A stretch of 21,376 nt of DNA, taken from Pseudorhodobacter antarcticus (lineage in GTDB: Bacteria; Pseudomonadota; Alphaproteobacteria; Rhodobacterales; Rhodobacteraceae). The notes beneath the pieces are model-generated. The model ran no database searches and was not told where the DNA came from. It saw only the letters and a list, made by a program, of their open reading frames with translations. This document shows positions 14,125 through 21,376 of this stretch, one piece after another. The first letter of the stretch is position 1; each line of letters starts with the position of its first letter. A program made the position numbers and the translations under genes. Location of the stretch: NCBI GenBank assembly GCA_945897655.1, contig CAMDHB010000015.1, forward strand, positions 1 through 21,376, in the 5' to 3' direction.

Positions 14125-15039
14125 CTATCTGGCGTAGGCGTCGAAAGGGTTGTCGTGCGTCAGTTGTCGCAAGGTCGCCTTATCCACGCCGGAGGCGGCG
14201 AGTTTTGGCAAAAACACCGTGCTGAGGTGGGTGTAGGGCGTTGGGGTGCCCCCGCCAGGTTTGGCGGGGTCGAACCAGCCGGTGTCGTGGCTTAGCAGCA
14301 ATTGGCGGTCAAAGCCTGCCTCAAGCACGCGCTGGATCAGGTCGATGATCATGGCGTCTTCGGCCCGGCCAATATGGTCATATTCGATCCAGGCACCACG
14401 GGCGGCAACGGCGAGGTTAAGGGCGAAATCCTTTTCCTCTTGGGTGTGGATCGAGATGAAGCGGTCGGCGCGGTAGCCTTCGGCCTCGATGATGTCCAAC
14501 TGGTCCATCACGACGCGGCCCTTGATGGTGTGGCTGCCGATGATCGCGCCGGTCCGGATGCCCGCCCGCGCTGCCGCCCGCAATATGCGGGTTTCAAGAG
14601 CGGTCAACCCGTCATCCCCGGCGCTGAGCTTGATCCAGCCGGCACGAAAATCAGCCTCGTCAAAGCCTTGGGTCAGTTCGCGGACCATCCAATCTTCCAG
14701 CGCCTGATCCGACATGGCGCGGATGCGGTCCTCGACCCAAGGCTCGCGGTAGCTGCCGGTCGGCACGACGATGGGAAAGCCGGTGGCGCGCGACACGGCA
14801 AGGTCCAGATCGGCCCGCCGTCCCACCCCGGTGGTCGAGCATTCGACAAGGGCCGTCACACCCAGCGCCTTGATCCGCTCGATTTCGGGGGCCATCAGGG
14901 CCACGACCTGGCCCATGTCGGCCTGACCATAGCCGGGCTGATCGGGGGTGCGCAGGTCCACGAAGACGTGTTCATGCGGCAGGATCATGCCCAACTGGTC
15001 GCGGGTCAGGGGGCCGAGGGTTGTGTAAAGCTGCGGCAT
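14125..15039 (-). CDS. Phosphotriesterase-family metal-dependent hydrolase
   Basis: 304-aa amidohydrolase-superfamily TIM barrel. All binuclear-metal ligands of phosphotriesterase can be placed: H22 and H24 in LPHEHVFVD, the carboxylated lysine K137 in GWIKLSAG, H170 in IGSHT, H198 in ISIHTQ and D252 in LLSHDTGWF. The family includes true phosphotriesterases, lactonases and the uncharacterised Php group; the sequence does not settle which, and lactonase activity is a reasonable guess. Start: ATG 15039 with AAGGAG upstream; a TTG at 15060 in the same frame is less likely. The gene follows the intradiol dioxygenase-like gene on the same strand by 60 bases, so they may be co-transcribed. Confidence 0.9.
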   Translation of the reverse strand: MPQLYTTLGPLTRDQLGMILPHEHVFVDLRTPDQPGYGQADMGQVVALMAPEIERIKALGVTALVECSTTGVGRRADLDLAVSRATGFPIVVPTGSYREPWVEDRIRAMSDQALEDWMVRELTQGFDEADFRAGWIKLSAGDDGLTALETRILRAAARAGIRTGAIIGSHTIKGRVVMDQLDIIEAEGYRADRFISIHTQEEKDFALNLAVAARGAWIEYDHIGRAEDAMIIDLIQRVLEAGFDRQLLLSHDTGWFDPAKPGGGTPTPYTHLSTVFLPKLAASGVDKATLRQLTHDNPFDAYAR

Positions 15040-15099
15040 GGCGGGCTCCTTCACGGTCAAATCAGCCTAGCGACCCAAGCCCGCCTTGCCAATGCCGTG

Positions 15100-15927
15100 T
15101 CAGACCACGACCCCCACGGTCACGCTGGCAGCGCAGCCCGTGACATCGCCCTGTATCGTCAGGGTCTGGGCCGCGATCTGTTCGGCGGTGTTGTCGCCAA
15201 AAACCATGTCGCCGGTCAGACTGACCCGGGTCAGATTGTTGACACTGGCCGCATAGAGCGGTTCGGCCTGATAGAGGGCGGCAACCTCGGCCTGCGGGAA
15301 GGCGAATTGTGAGGTCAAAAGCGCGTCACGGCCGGAAACGGCGGCGTCCAGACTGGCAAATACCTCGAAATGGATATGTGGCCAGCGTCCGTCATAACAG
15401 CCGGGGATGATGGTGGTCAGCCGGGCCTTGCCATTGGCATCGGTCACCACGACACCGCGCAGCCAGTTCCGCTGGGGCAGGTCATACAGCGAATAGTGGC
15501 CATCGGCATCGGCATGCCAGACATAGATCGCATGGCCCGCCAAGGGTGTGCAGGCCTGACCGACATCGACCAACGTGATGTCCAAGACCAGCGGCACGCC
15601 TTGGGCGACCCCGTCCATCCCGTCGAACGAGGGGCGCAGATCATCGCGGACAACACCAGTTTGGGTCAGCACGTTGACGGTTTGGCCGTCCTTCGAATTG
15701 GTGCCGTCCCCGGGATAGGGCCCAGAGGTTTCGCCCGGCAGTTTCAGACAGGTTTGGCCATTTGCCCCGGTTGCGGCCAGATTGGCCCCGGCTTGCCCGC
15801 CGGTGCCGCCAAGAATCCAGGCCGCCCCCCCGGCCAGAAGGGCAACCCCGGCCGTCGAGATCAGGCGGCGGCGGGTCAGAAGCGGCAGGTCGCGGGCAAG
15901 GCCGCCGTCATGGTCGTGCTGGGTCAA
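15100..15927 (-). CDS. Tat-exported intradiol ring-cleavage dioxygenase-like protein
   Basis: 275 aa. The N-terminus LLTRRRLISTAGVALLAGG (about residues 16-34) is a twin-arginine signal, so the protein is exported or membrane-anchored after folding. The catalytic domain carries the four ligands of non-haem Fe(III) in intradiol dioxygenases: Y71 (GPYPGDG), Y178 (GCYDGRWP), H184 and H186 (PHIHFEV). GHAIYVWHADADGHYSLYD is the typical beta-sandwich strand region. It would open catechol-type rings between the hydroxyls, but substrate is unknown. Start: TTG 15927, chosen because AAAGGAG lies 7 bases before it and it gives a proper Tat leader. No ATG or GTG in the right place serves, and the open frame upstream reads as low-complexity antisense of carB. 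Confidence 0.87.
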   Translation of the reverse strand: MTQHDHDGGLARDLPLLTRRRLISTAGVALLAGGAAWILGGTGGQAGANLAATGANGQTCLKLPGETSGPYPGDGTNSKDGQTVNVLTQTGVVRDDLRPSFDGMDGVAQGVPLVLDITLVDVGQACTPLAGHAIYVWHADADGHYSLYDLPQRNWLRGVVVTDANGKARLTTIIPGCYDGRWPHIHFEVFASLDAAVSGRDALLTSQFAFPQAEVAALYQAEPLYAASVNNLTRVSLTGDMVFGDNTAEQIAAQTLTIQGDVTGCAASVTVGVVV

Positions 15928-15993
15928 GTTGGGTCTCCTTTGTGCGGTTCCTGTCGTGAAACGGCGCACATCGGGGATTCCGTCGCGAAGAGC

Positions 15994-16017
15994 AGGGGCA
16001 GGTTCGCCCCAGCCCCT
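15994..16017 (-). terminator. Weak hairpin downstream of carB
   Basis: On the minus strand AGGGGC and GCCCCT pair around a 12-base loop just past the carB stop. An alternative GGGGC/GCCCC pairing is also possible. The following bases are GCTCTTCG, not a clean T-tract, so termination is doubtful and may be partial, leaving read-through into the dioxygenase gene. Confidence 0.3.
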
Positions 16018-16034
16018 GAACAGGTTGCGGGCGA

Positions 16035-19000
16035 TTACCCCTGCAACGTCCTGACCCCATACCCCTCGCCCCGGGCCGTCATGGCCTGTACGGCGGCGAT
16101 GCTGGCGGCGGCGGTGGTGAAGTAGGGGATCTTGTCCATCAGGGCGACGCGGCGGATGTCGCGGCTGTCGTTGATGGCTTGTGTGCCTTCGGTGGTGTTC
16201 ATCACAAGGGCGATGTCGTTGTTTTTCAGGCGGTCCACGATGTTCGGGCGGCCTTCGTAGACCTTGTTGACCAAGGTTGAAGCCACGCCTTGGGCGGTCA
16301 GCCACTGGGCGGTGCCTCGGGTGGCGACCAGTTCAAAACCCATCGTGACAAGGCTGCGGGCAGCGTCGGCGAGGGCGGCGGTCTTGTCCATGTCCTTGAC
16401 GGACAGGAACACGCGGCCGGTTTCGGGCAGGATGGTGCCTGCACCCATTTGCGCCTTGAGGAAGGCGAGGGCGAAGGTGCGGTCCCAGCCCATGACTTCA
16501 CCGGTGGAGCGCATTTCGGGGCCAAGCATGGGGTCGACGCCGGGGAAGCGGGCGAAGGGGAGGACGGCCTCTTTCACGCTGAACCAGGGGGTTTTGGGGT
16601 CGGCCAGGGTCATCGGGTCCATCAGGGGCAGGGGGGTGTCGGGGCCGACACCGCTGGCATAGGCGGGGCGCATCGGGAAGTTGGACAGGGGCTCGCCTGC
16701 CATCAAGCGGGCGGCGATGGAGGCGATGGCGCTGTCGGTGGCCTTGGCGACGAAGGGCACGGTACGGGAGGCGCGGGGGTTGACTTCAAGGACGTAGATC
16801 ACGCCGTCCTTGATGGCGAATTGCACGTTCATCAAGCCCACGACATTGAGGGCGAGGGCCATCTGGACGGTTTGCTTCTTCAGCTCCGCGACCGTGGCGT
16901 CGGAGAGGGAATGGGGGGGGAGGCAGCAGGCAGAATCACCCGAATGGACGCCAGCCTCCTCGATATGTTCCATGATTCCCGCGACATGGACGTGTTTGCC
17001 GTCGGAGAGCGCGTCGACATCAACCTCGATCGCGTTTGAGAGGTAGCTGTCCAGCAGCACGGGGGAGGAGCCGGAGACTTGCACGGCGGTGTTGATGTAG
17101 CGTTCCAGTTGGGCGTCGTCGCGGATGATCTCCATCGCGCGGCCGCCGAGGACGAAGGAGGGGCGGATGACGAGGGGGTAGCCGACATCCTGGGCCACTT
17201 TGAAGGCTTCGTCGCGGGAGCGGGCGGTGCCGTTGTGGGGCTGTTTGAGGTTCAGTTTGTGGAGGAGTTGTTGGAACCGCTCGCGGTCCTCAGCCAGGTC
17301 GATGGCGTCGGGGGTGGTGCCAAGGATCGGGATGCCCTCGTTCGCCAGGGCTTGGGCCAGTTTCAGCGGGGTTTGGCCGCCGAATTGGACGATGACGCCA
17401 TGCAGGGTGCCGTTTTCCTGTTCCACGCGCAGGATTTCGAGGACGTGTTCCAGTGTCAGCGGTTCGAAATACAGGCGGTCGGAGGTGTCGTAGTCGGTGC
17501 TGACCGTCTCGGGGTTGCAGTTGACCATGATGGTTTCGTAGCCCGCTGCGGTCAGGGCATAGCAGGCGTGGCAGCAGCAATAGTCGAACTCGATCCCCTG
17601 ACCGATGCGGTTGGGGCCGCCGCCGAGGATGACGACCTTTTTGGCATTGCTGGGCCGGGCCTCGCATTCCACATCGCCCATCGCGGGCATTTCGTAGGTG
17701 GAGTACATGTAGGGGGTCTGGGCCTCAAACTCAGCCGCGCAGGTGTCAATGCGTTTGAAGACCGCGGTGACGCCAAGGTTGCGGCGGGCGCGGCGGACGT
17801 TGGATTCGTCCCGGCCGGTGAGTTTGGCAAGGCGGGCGTCGGTGAAGCCCATCATCTTCAGCTTGCGAATGCCGGCGGCGTCCAGCGGCAGGCCCTTGGC
17901 GCGGACCTGCGCTTCGGTGTCGATGATTTCACGGATGCGGGACAGGAACCAGGGGTCGAAGGAGGTGATGGAGTTGATGTCATCGTTCGACAGGCCGTGG
18001 CGCATGGCTTGGGCGATCACGCGCAGGCGGTCGGGGGTGGCTTCGGACAGGGCTTTGGTCACGGCGGCGCGGTCGGGTGCGCCGGGGATCGCGATTTCGT
18101 CAAAGCCGGTCAGGCCGGTTTCAAGGGACGCCAGAGCCTTTTGCATCGATTCGTGGATGGTGCGGCCGATTGCCATGACCTCGCCCACCGACTTCATCGC
18201 GGTGGTCAGGTTGGGGATGGAGCCGGGGAATTTTTCGAAGGCAAAGCGCGGGATTTTGGTGACGACATAGTCGATGGAGGGCTCAAACGAGGCGGGGGTT
18301 ACCTTGGTGATGTCGTTGTCGAGTTCATCGAGCGTGTAGCCGACGGCCAGTTTGGCGGCGATTTTCGCAATCGGGAAGCCGGTGGCCTTGGAGGCGAGGG
18401 CGGAGGAGCGCGACACCCGGGGGTTCATCTCGATCACGACCATGCGGCCATCGGCGGGGTTGATCGCCCATTGCACGTTGGAGCCGCCAGTTTCGACGCC
18501 GATTTCGCGCAGAACGGCAATCGAGCCGTTGCGCATGATCTGGTATTCCTTGTCGGTCAGGGTCAGGGCGGGGGCGACGGTGATGCTGTCGCCGGTATGC
18601 ACGCCCATAGGGTCGATGTTTTCGATGGCGCAGACGATGATGGCGTTGTCGGCCTTGTCGCGGACCACCTCCATCTCGAACTCTTTCCAACCGAGCAGGG
18701 ATTGGTCGACCAGAACTTGGGCCACCGGAGATGCCTCCAGCCCCGATTTCACAATCGCCTCATAGTCATCGCGGTTATAGGCAACGCCGCCGCCGGTGCC
18801 GCCAAGGGTAAAGGCGGGGCGGATGATGGCGGGCAGGCCGACATAGTCGATGGCGGCGATGGCTTCACGCACACCTGCGGCGATGTCATACTTGCCGGTG
18901 GGCAGTTTGGGGGCGGCGATGATGGTGGCCTTGGGGTTTTCGAGGCCGATCCGGTCCATCGCCTCGCGGAAAAGCTTGCGGTCCTCGGCCATCTCGATGG

Positions 19001-19364
19001 CTTCGCGCTTGGCGCCGATCAGTTCGACCCCGAACTTTTCCAAGACACCCATGTCGGCCAAGGCTAATGCGGTGTTCAGGCCGGTCTGGCCGCCCATGGT
19101 GGGCAGCAGGGCATCGGGACGCTCTTTCTCGATGATCTTGGCGACGACTTCGGGGGTGATGGGGTCGATATAGGTGGCATCGGCCAGCCCCGGGTCGGTC
19201 ATGATCGTGGCGGGGTTGGAGTTGACCAGGATGACCCGGTAGCCTTCTTCCCGCAGGGCCTTGCAGGCTTGGGCGCCGGAGTAATCAAACTCGCAGGCCT
19301 GCCCGATCACGATGGGGCCTGCGCCGATGATCATGATGGATTTGATATCGGTTCTTTTCGGCAT
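16035..19364 (-). CDS. carB: Carbamoyl-phosphate synthase large subunit
   Basis: 1109 aa (E. coli 1073). Makes carbamoyl phosphate from ammonia (from CarA), bicarbonate and two ATP for arginine and pyrimidine synthesis. The order is: carboxyphosphate domain, residues 1 to about 410 (IMIIGAGPIVIGQACEFDYSG at 10-30, IEMNPRVSRSSALASKATG near 311); oligomerisation domain, about 411-570; carbamoyl-phosphate domain from about 575 (VVILGGGPNRIGQGIEFDYC, LEVNPRASRTVPFVAKATD near 859); and the C-terminal MGS-like regulatory domain from about 980. The modest extra length lies mostly in the first half and linkers. Start: ATG 19364 (MPKRTDIKSI, the usual N-terminus) with GGAGG five bases upstream. carA is not adjacent, as is common in alphaproteobacteria. 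Confidence 0.98.
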   Translation of the reverse strand: MPKRTDIKSIMIIGAGPIVIGQACEFDYSGAQACKALREEGYRVILVNSNPATIMTDPGLADATYIDPITPEVVAKIIEKERPDALLPTMGGQTGLNTALALADMGVLEKFGVELIGAKREAIEMAEDRKLFREAMDRIGLENPKATIIAAPKLPTGKYDIAAGVREAIAAIDYVGLPAIIRPAFTLGGTGGGVAYNRDDYEAIVKSGLEASPVAQVLVDQSLLGWKEFEMEVVRDKADNAIIVCAIENIDPMGVHTGDSITVAPALTLTDKEYQIMRNGSIAVLREIGVETGGSNVQWAINPADGRMVVIEMNPRVSRSSALASKATGFPIAKIAAKLAVGYTLDELDNDITKVTPASFEPSIDYVVTKIPRFAFEKFPGSIPNLTTAMKSVGEVMAIGRTIHESMQKALASLETGLTGFDEIAIPGAPDRAAVTKALSEATPDRLRVIAQAMRHGLSNDDINSITSFDPWFLSRIREIIDTEAQVRAKGLPLDAAGIRKLKMMGFTDARLAKLTGRDESNVRRARRNLGVTAVFKRIDTCAAEFEAQTPYMYSTYEMPAMGDVECEARPSNAKKVVILGGGPNRIGQGIEFDYCCCHACYALTAAGYETIMVNCNPETVSTDYDTSDRLYFEPLTLEHVLEILRVEQENGTLHGVIVQFGGQTPLKLAQALANEGIPILGTTPDAIDLAEDRERFQQLLHKLNLKQPHNGTARSRDEAFKVAQDVGYPLVIRPSFVLGGRAMEIIRDDAQLERYINTAVQVSGSSPVLLDSYLSNAIEVDVDALSDGKHVHVAGIMEHIEEAGVHSGDSACCLPPHSLSDATVAELKKQTVQMALALNVVGLMNVQFAIKDGVIYVLEVNPRASRTVPFVAKATDSAIASIAARLMAGEPLSNFPMRPAYASGVGPDTPLPLMDPMTLADPKTPWFSVKEAVLPFARFPGVDPMLGPEMRSTGEVMGWDRTFALAFLKAQMGAGTILPETGRVFLSVKDMDKTAALADAARSLVTMGFELVATRGTAQWLTAQGVASTLVNKVYEGRPNIVDRLKNNDIALVMNTTEGTQAINDSRDIRRVALMDKIPYFTTAAASIAAVQAMTARGEGYGVRTLQG

Positions 19365-19453
19365 ATCGGCCTCCATCAGCGCAAAACTTCGCGGGTTATA
19401 GCCACGCGGGCCGGGGGCGCAAGGGGCAAATCAGGGGGGACGCTTCGTGAGGC

Positions 19454-19496
19454 TGGCCCCCGGGGCGCTGCCCGGGACCCCGGGATATTGGGGCCA
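19454..19496. repeat. GC-rich inverted repeat between permease terminator and carB
   Basis: TGGCCCC (19454-19460) pairs with GGGGCCA (19490-19496), and CCCGGGG/CCCCGGG pairings lie inside. The segment from GGGGCGCTGCCCGGGAC to GGGATATTGGGGCCAGAA is of a type I have seen repeatedly between genes in Rhodobacteraceae, so it is probably a dispersed intergenic repeat. It could also act as a structural barrier upstream of carB. Confidence 0.45.
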
Positions 19497-19511
19497 GAAT
19501 GAAAGCGGTGG

Positions 19512-19545
19512 ACAAGCAAAAGGCCGGGGGGTGAGCCCCGGCCTT
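19512..19545 (-). terminator. Rho-independent terminator of the permease gene
   Basis: A perfect 10-base stem, AAGGCCGGGG (19520-19529) with CCCCGGCCTT (19536-19545), closes a six-base loop. Read on the minus strand it ends ...GGCCTTTTGCTTG, a usable T-rich tract, about 20 bases past the permease stop. Confidence 0.8.
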
Positions 19546-19563
19546 GCGCAGTGGTTTGGGTGA

Positions 19564-21120
19564 TCAGGCTTTTTCGCCGACGGCGCGTTCGGCGGCGGCA
19601 ATGGCTGCTGCACGCTTTTTGACGGCATCACCAACTGGCGGGCCCTTGAAGCGGCGGTTTTCGACCGCGACCCAGAAGACCAGCGCCAAGGCGACAAAGC
19701 CCAGCACGACGTACAAGACACGCTCGTTCGGCGGGGCGACGGCGATGAACAGGATCACGCCCATGCCGACAACCGACAGGACCGTGACCAGTTTGTAGAC
19801 GCCAGCCGACATGGCCCAAGGGCCGGGGTTCGGCCATTTGGCGGTGCCATAGGCGAAGAACCCTGCCACCAGCGGCACGGTGAAGCTGAGGAACAGGAAC
19901 ACCAGGGTCGAGTTGACCACGATCACGTAGATCGAGGTGCCAGCGATCTTGATCGACATCGCCAGCAGAACATAGAGGATGCAAAGCACAGTCGAGGTCC
20001 AGATCGCGTTCACCGGGGTGCGGTACTTGGGCGACACCGAGGCCAGAGCCTTGGAGAAGCCCGGTACACCGTCATCGCGCGAGAAGGCGAACAGCATCCG
20101 GCTGGCCGAGGTGACCGTGGCCAGACCGCAGAGCAGTTGGGCGATGAAGATGCCGAGATACAAGACGGTGGTCAGGCCGGCTGGCATGATGGCGTCCATC
20201 GTCGCAAAGAACATGCCCCAGCCCTGGCCAGCGGCCACGGCCAGATCGGGAATTGCCAGCGTGATCGAGCAGATCATGATCCAGCCGATCAGCGACGACC
20301 AGAACACCGCGTTGACGATGCCCTTTGGCACCGAGGTTGCGGCGGATTTGGTTTCCTCGGACGTATGGGCCGAAGCGTCGTAGCCGGTGATGGTATAGAC
20401 CGGCAGCAGCAGGCAGAGCAGGAACAGGTAGCCGACGTTGTCGGACTGCGGGAACACATTGCCGCCCGCTTCGCCCGAGAAGTTGGTGAAGGTCCACAGC
20501 CGCGAAATGTCGATGGCCGGGGCGAAATAGAGGCAGGCGATCACCAGCACGGCGGTGGTCGCGAAGATGATGTAGCCCGAAATGTCGGTCAGCATCGTGG
20601 TCACCTTGATGCCAAGGTGGTTGAACAGCGCCTGAATGGCGGTGATCACGGCCACGAACACCACGACCTGCGTGTCGGTGCCGGTGAAGCCGAACATGCC
20701 GCCAAAGGTGCCGGCAAAGAAGTAGGCGGTGCCGATGTTGATGGCGCCCAGAACGGTGATCAGGCCCAGAAGGTTCAGCCAGGCCGTCAGCCAACCCCAG
20801 AACCGCCCGCCGAGGATCGAGCTCCAGTGATACAGGCCGCCCGCTGTGGGGAAGGCGGATGCGATTTGCGCCATCGCCAGGGCGAACATGCCCGACAGCA
20901 GGCAGCCTACGATCCAGCCGATGCCAGCCCCTGCGCCGCCCACCGACGAGATGGCTTGAGCGAACGAGTTGATCCCGCCCGACAGGATGCAGATGATCGA
21001 GAAAGAGATGGCGAAGTTCGAGAATTTCGACATGGAGCGTGACAGCTCCTGTGCATAACCCATGCCATGCAGGATTTTCACATCCTCATGACGCTCCTTG
21101 TCTGTGTAGTCGTCAGCCAT
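19564..21120 (-). CDS. APC-superfamily amino acid permease (ACT-type, GABA/choline permease-like)
   Basis: 518-aa inner-membrane secondary transporter with about 12 hydrophobic helices. The soluble N-terminal tail of about 30 residues (MADDYTDKERHEDVKILHGMG) precedes helix 1, which has SIICILSGGINSFAQAISSVG. The segment YDASAHTSEETKSAATSVPKGI near residue 250 is the strongest marker; this GYDASAHxSEET motif is typical of the amino acid/choline transporter branch (yeast Uga4/Hnm1 relatives). SRMLFAFSRDDGVPG around residue 343 is the conserved cytoplasmic loop after helix 8. Start: ATG 21120 with GGAGGGG six bases upstream. It has its own terminator and appears monocistronic. Substrate (GABA, choline, polyamine or other amino acid) is not determinable. 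Confidence 0.93.
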   Translation of the reverse strand: MADDYTDKERHEDVKILHGMGYAQELSRSMSKFSNFAISFSIICILSGGINSFAQAISSVGGAGAGIGWIVGCLLSGMFALAMAQIASAFPTAGGLYHWSSILGGRFWGWLTAWLNLLGLITVLGAINIGTAYFFAGTFGGMFGFTGTDTQVVVFVAVITAIQALFNHLGIKVTTMLTDISGYIIFATTAVLVIACLYFAPAIDISRLWTFTNFSGEAGGNVFPQSDNVGYLFLLCLLLPVYTITGYDASAHTSEETKSAATSVPKGIVNAVFWSSLIGWIMICSITLAIPDLAVAAGQGWGMFFATMDAIMPAGLTTVLYLGIFIAQLLCGLATVTSASRMLFAFSRDDGVPGFSKALASVSPKYRTPVNAIWTSTVLCILYVLLAMSIKIAGTSIYVIVVNSTLVFLFLSFTVPLVAGFFAYGTAKWPNPGPWAMSAGVYKLVTVLSVVGMGVILFIAVAPPNERVLYVVLGFVALALVFWVAVENRRFKGPPVGDAVKKRAAAIAAAERAVGEKA

Positions 21121-21376
21121 GTTCAGCCCCTCCGAACCGTTTCATTCTTGTTATTGTTTCGTGTGCCGCGACATTGGGCCGCGGTTGCCAGCAGGAAACC
21201 GTTAAAATTTCAGTCTGGCAAGCGTTGAATAGATATTTACAGGACCTGCACGGTCCTTGGCCGCTTTTCATGGCGGTGTGGGGGAAAAATGCAACCGGAT
21301 TGGACTGGCGGAGATTGCGCGCGCGCCCTAGGTCTGGGCAACCAATGGGGGGCTGCGAGTGATCCTGCTTGAACAT
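21121..21376. promoter_or_regulatory. Upstream region of the permease gene
   Basis: 256 bases to the window edge with no supported gene. It contains a relatively AT-rich section (about 21200-21240) likely to hold the permease promoter on the minus strand; a candidate pair is TTCAAC and TTTAAC with 17 bases between, but both match consensus poorly. AGGACC (21241-21246) and GGTCCT (21252-21257) form a 17-base inverted repeat that could be an operator just upstream of it. A GTG at 21359 opening rightward is too short to judge. Confidence 0.35.

Noticed and set aside
14302..15312. 336-codon plus-strand open frame over the phosphotriesterase-family gene
   Set aside because: Antisense shadow; the minus-strand frame has all metal ligands and a ribosome site.
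15928..16305. N-terminal extension of the dioxygenase frame into carB
   Set aside because: The extra sequence is Arg/His/Pro-rich antisense-type sequence overlapping the carB 3' end; the TTG start with AAAGGAG and Tat leader explains the gene better.
17079..19067. 662-codon open frame on the plus strand across carB
   Set aside because: It is the antisense frame of a very GC-rich, unambiguous carB gene; its product is low-complexity Gly/Asp/Val/His-rich sequence with no family features.
21113..21376. Minus-strand 87-codon frame and a plus-strand GTG start at 21359 near the right edge
   Set aside because: The first overlaps the permease start and control region and looks non-coding; the second has only six codons before the window ends, so it cannot be judged.

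Overview
The window is GC-rich chromosomal DNA of an alphaproteobacterium, most likely a member of the Rhodobacterales (Rhodobacteraceae/Paracoccaceae). I base this on the base composition, the small DUF2794 protein, the dapA/smpB/slt neighbourhood, and protein sequences that read like that group. It is mostly housekeeping genes with a few accessory insertions. I saw no tRNA, rRNA, CRISPR array, transposase, phage gene or plasmid replication gene.

Left part (1-5461): a class I aspartate/aromatic aminotransferase cut by the window edge lies directly downstream of a 3-mercaptopyruvate sulfurtransferase. Together they could turn cysteine into sulfane sulfur. Divergent from them are an EamA-type exporter and a secreted RTX (calcium-binding) protein with a solenoid-like N-terminal half. 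Then come smpB (trans-translation) on the minus strand and, divergent from it, a small potassium-channel-like membrane protein with the filter TTLGLGD.

Middle part (5465-13233): a 46-base palindrome sits exactly between the convergent channel gene and a second EamA transporter. That transporter is coupled to dapA (lysine/peptidoglycan precursor synthesis). A soluble lytic transglycosylase diverges from dapA. Next are a beta-carbonic anhydrase (minus), a small conserved helical protein that may be a degenerate HPt-like domain, an M17 leucyl aminopeptidase, an NlpC/P60 hydrolase overlapping it, and DUF2794 (minus). Three or four of these genes (dapA, slt, NlpC/P60, perhaps the M17 peptidase) bear on cell-wall synthesis, recycling or peptide turnover.

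Right part (13234-21376): a 502-base non-coding region holds a plus-strand intrinsic-terminator-like hairpin with no gene upstream, a 20-base perfect palindrome, and a good sigma70-type promoter for a small two-helix membrane protein. On the minus strand follow a phosphotriesterase-family metal hydrolase, a Tat-exported intradiol dioxygenase-like protein starting at TTG, the very large carB (carbamoyl-phosphate synthase), a GC-rich inverted repeat, a strong terminator, and an APC-superfamily (ACT-type) amino-acid permease with a 256-base upstream region running to the window edge.

The most unusual signal is a pair of diverged copies of an element of about 73 bases. Each has a 14-base perfect palindrome GTCCACATGTGGAC followed at fixed spacing by a similar AT-rich arm. 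The copies lie about 4 kb apart in opposite orientations, both outside genes. I cannot match this element to anything I know.
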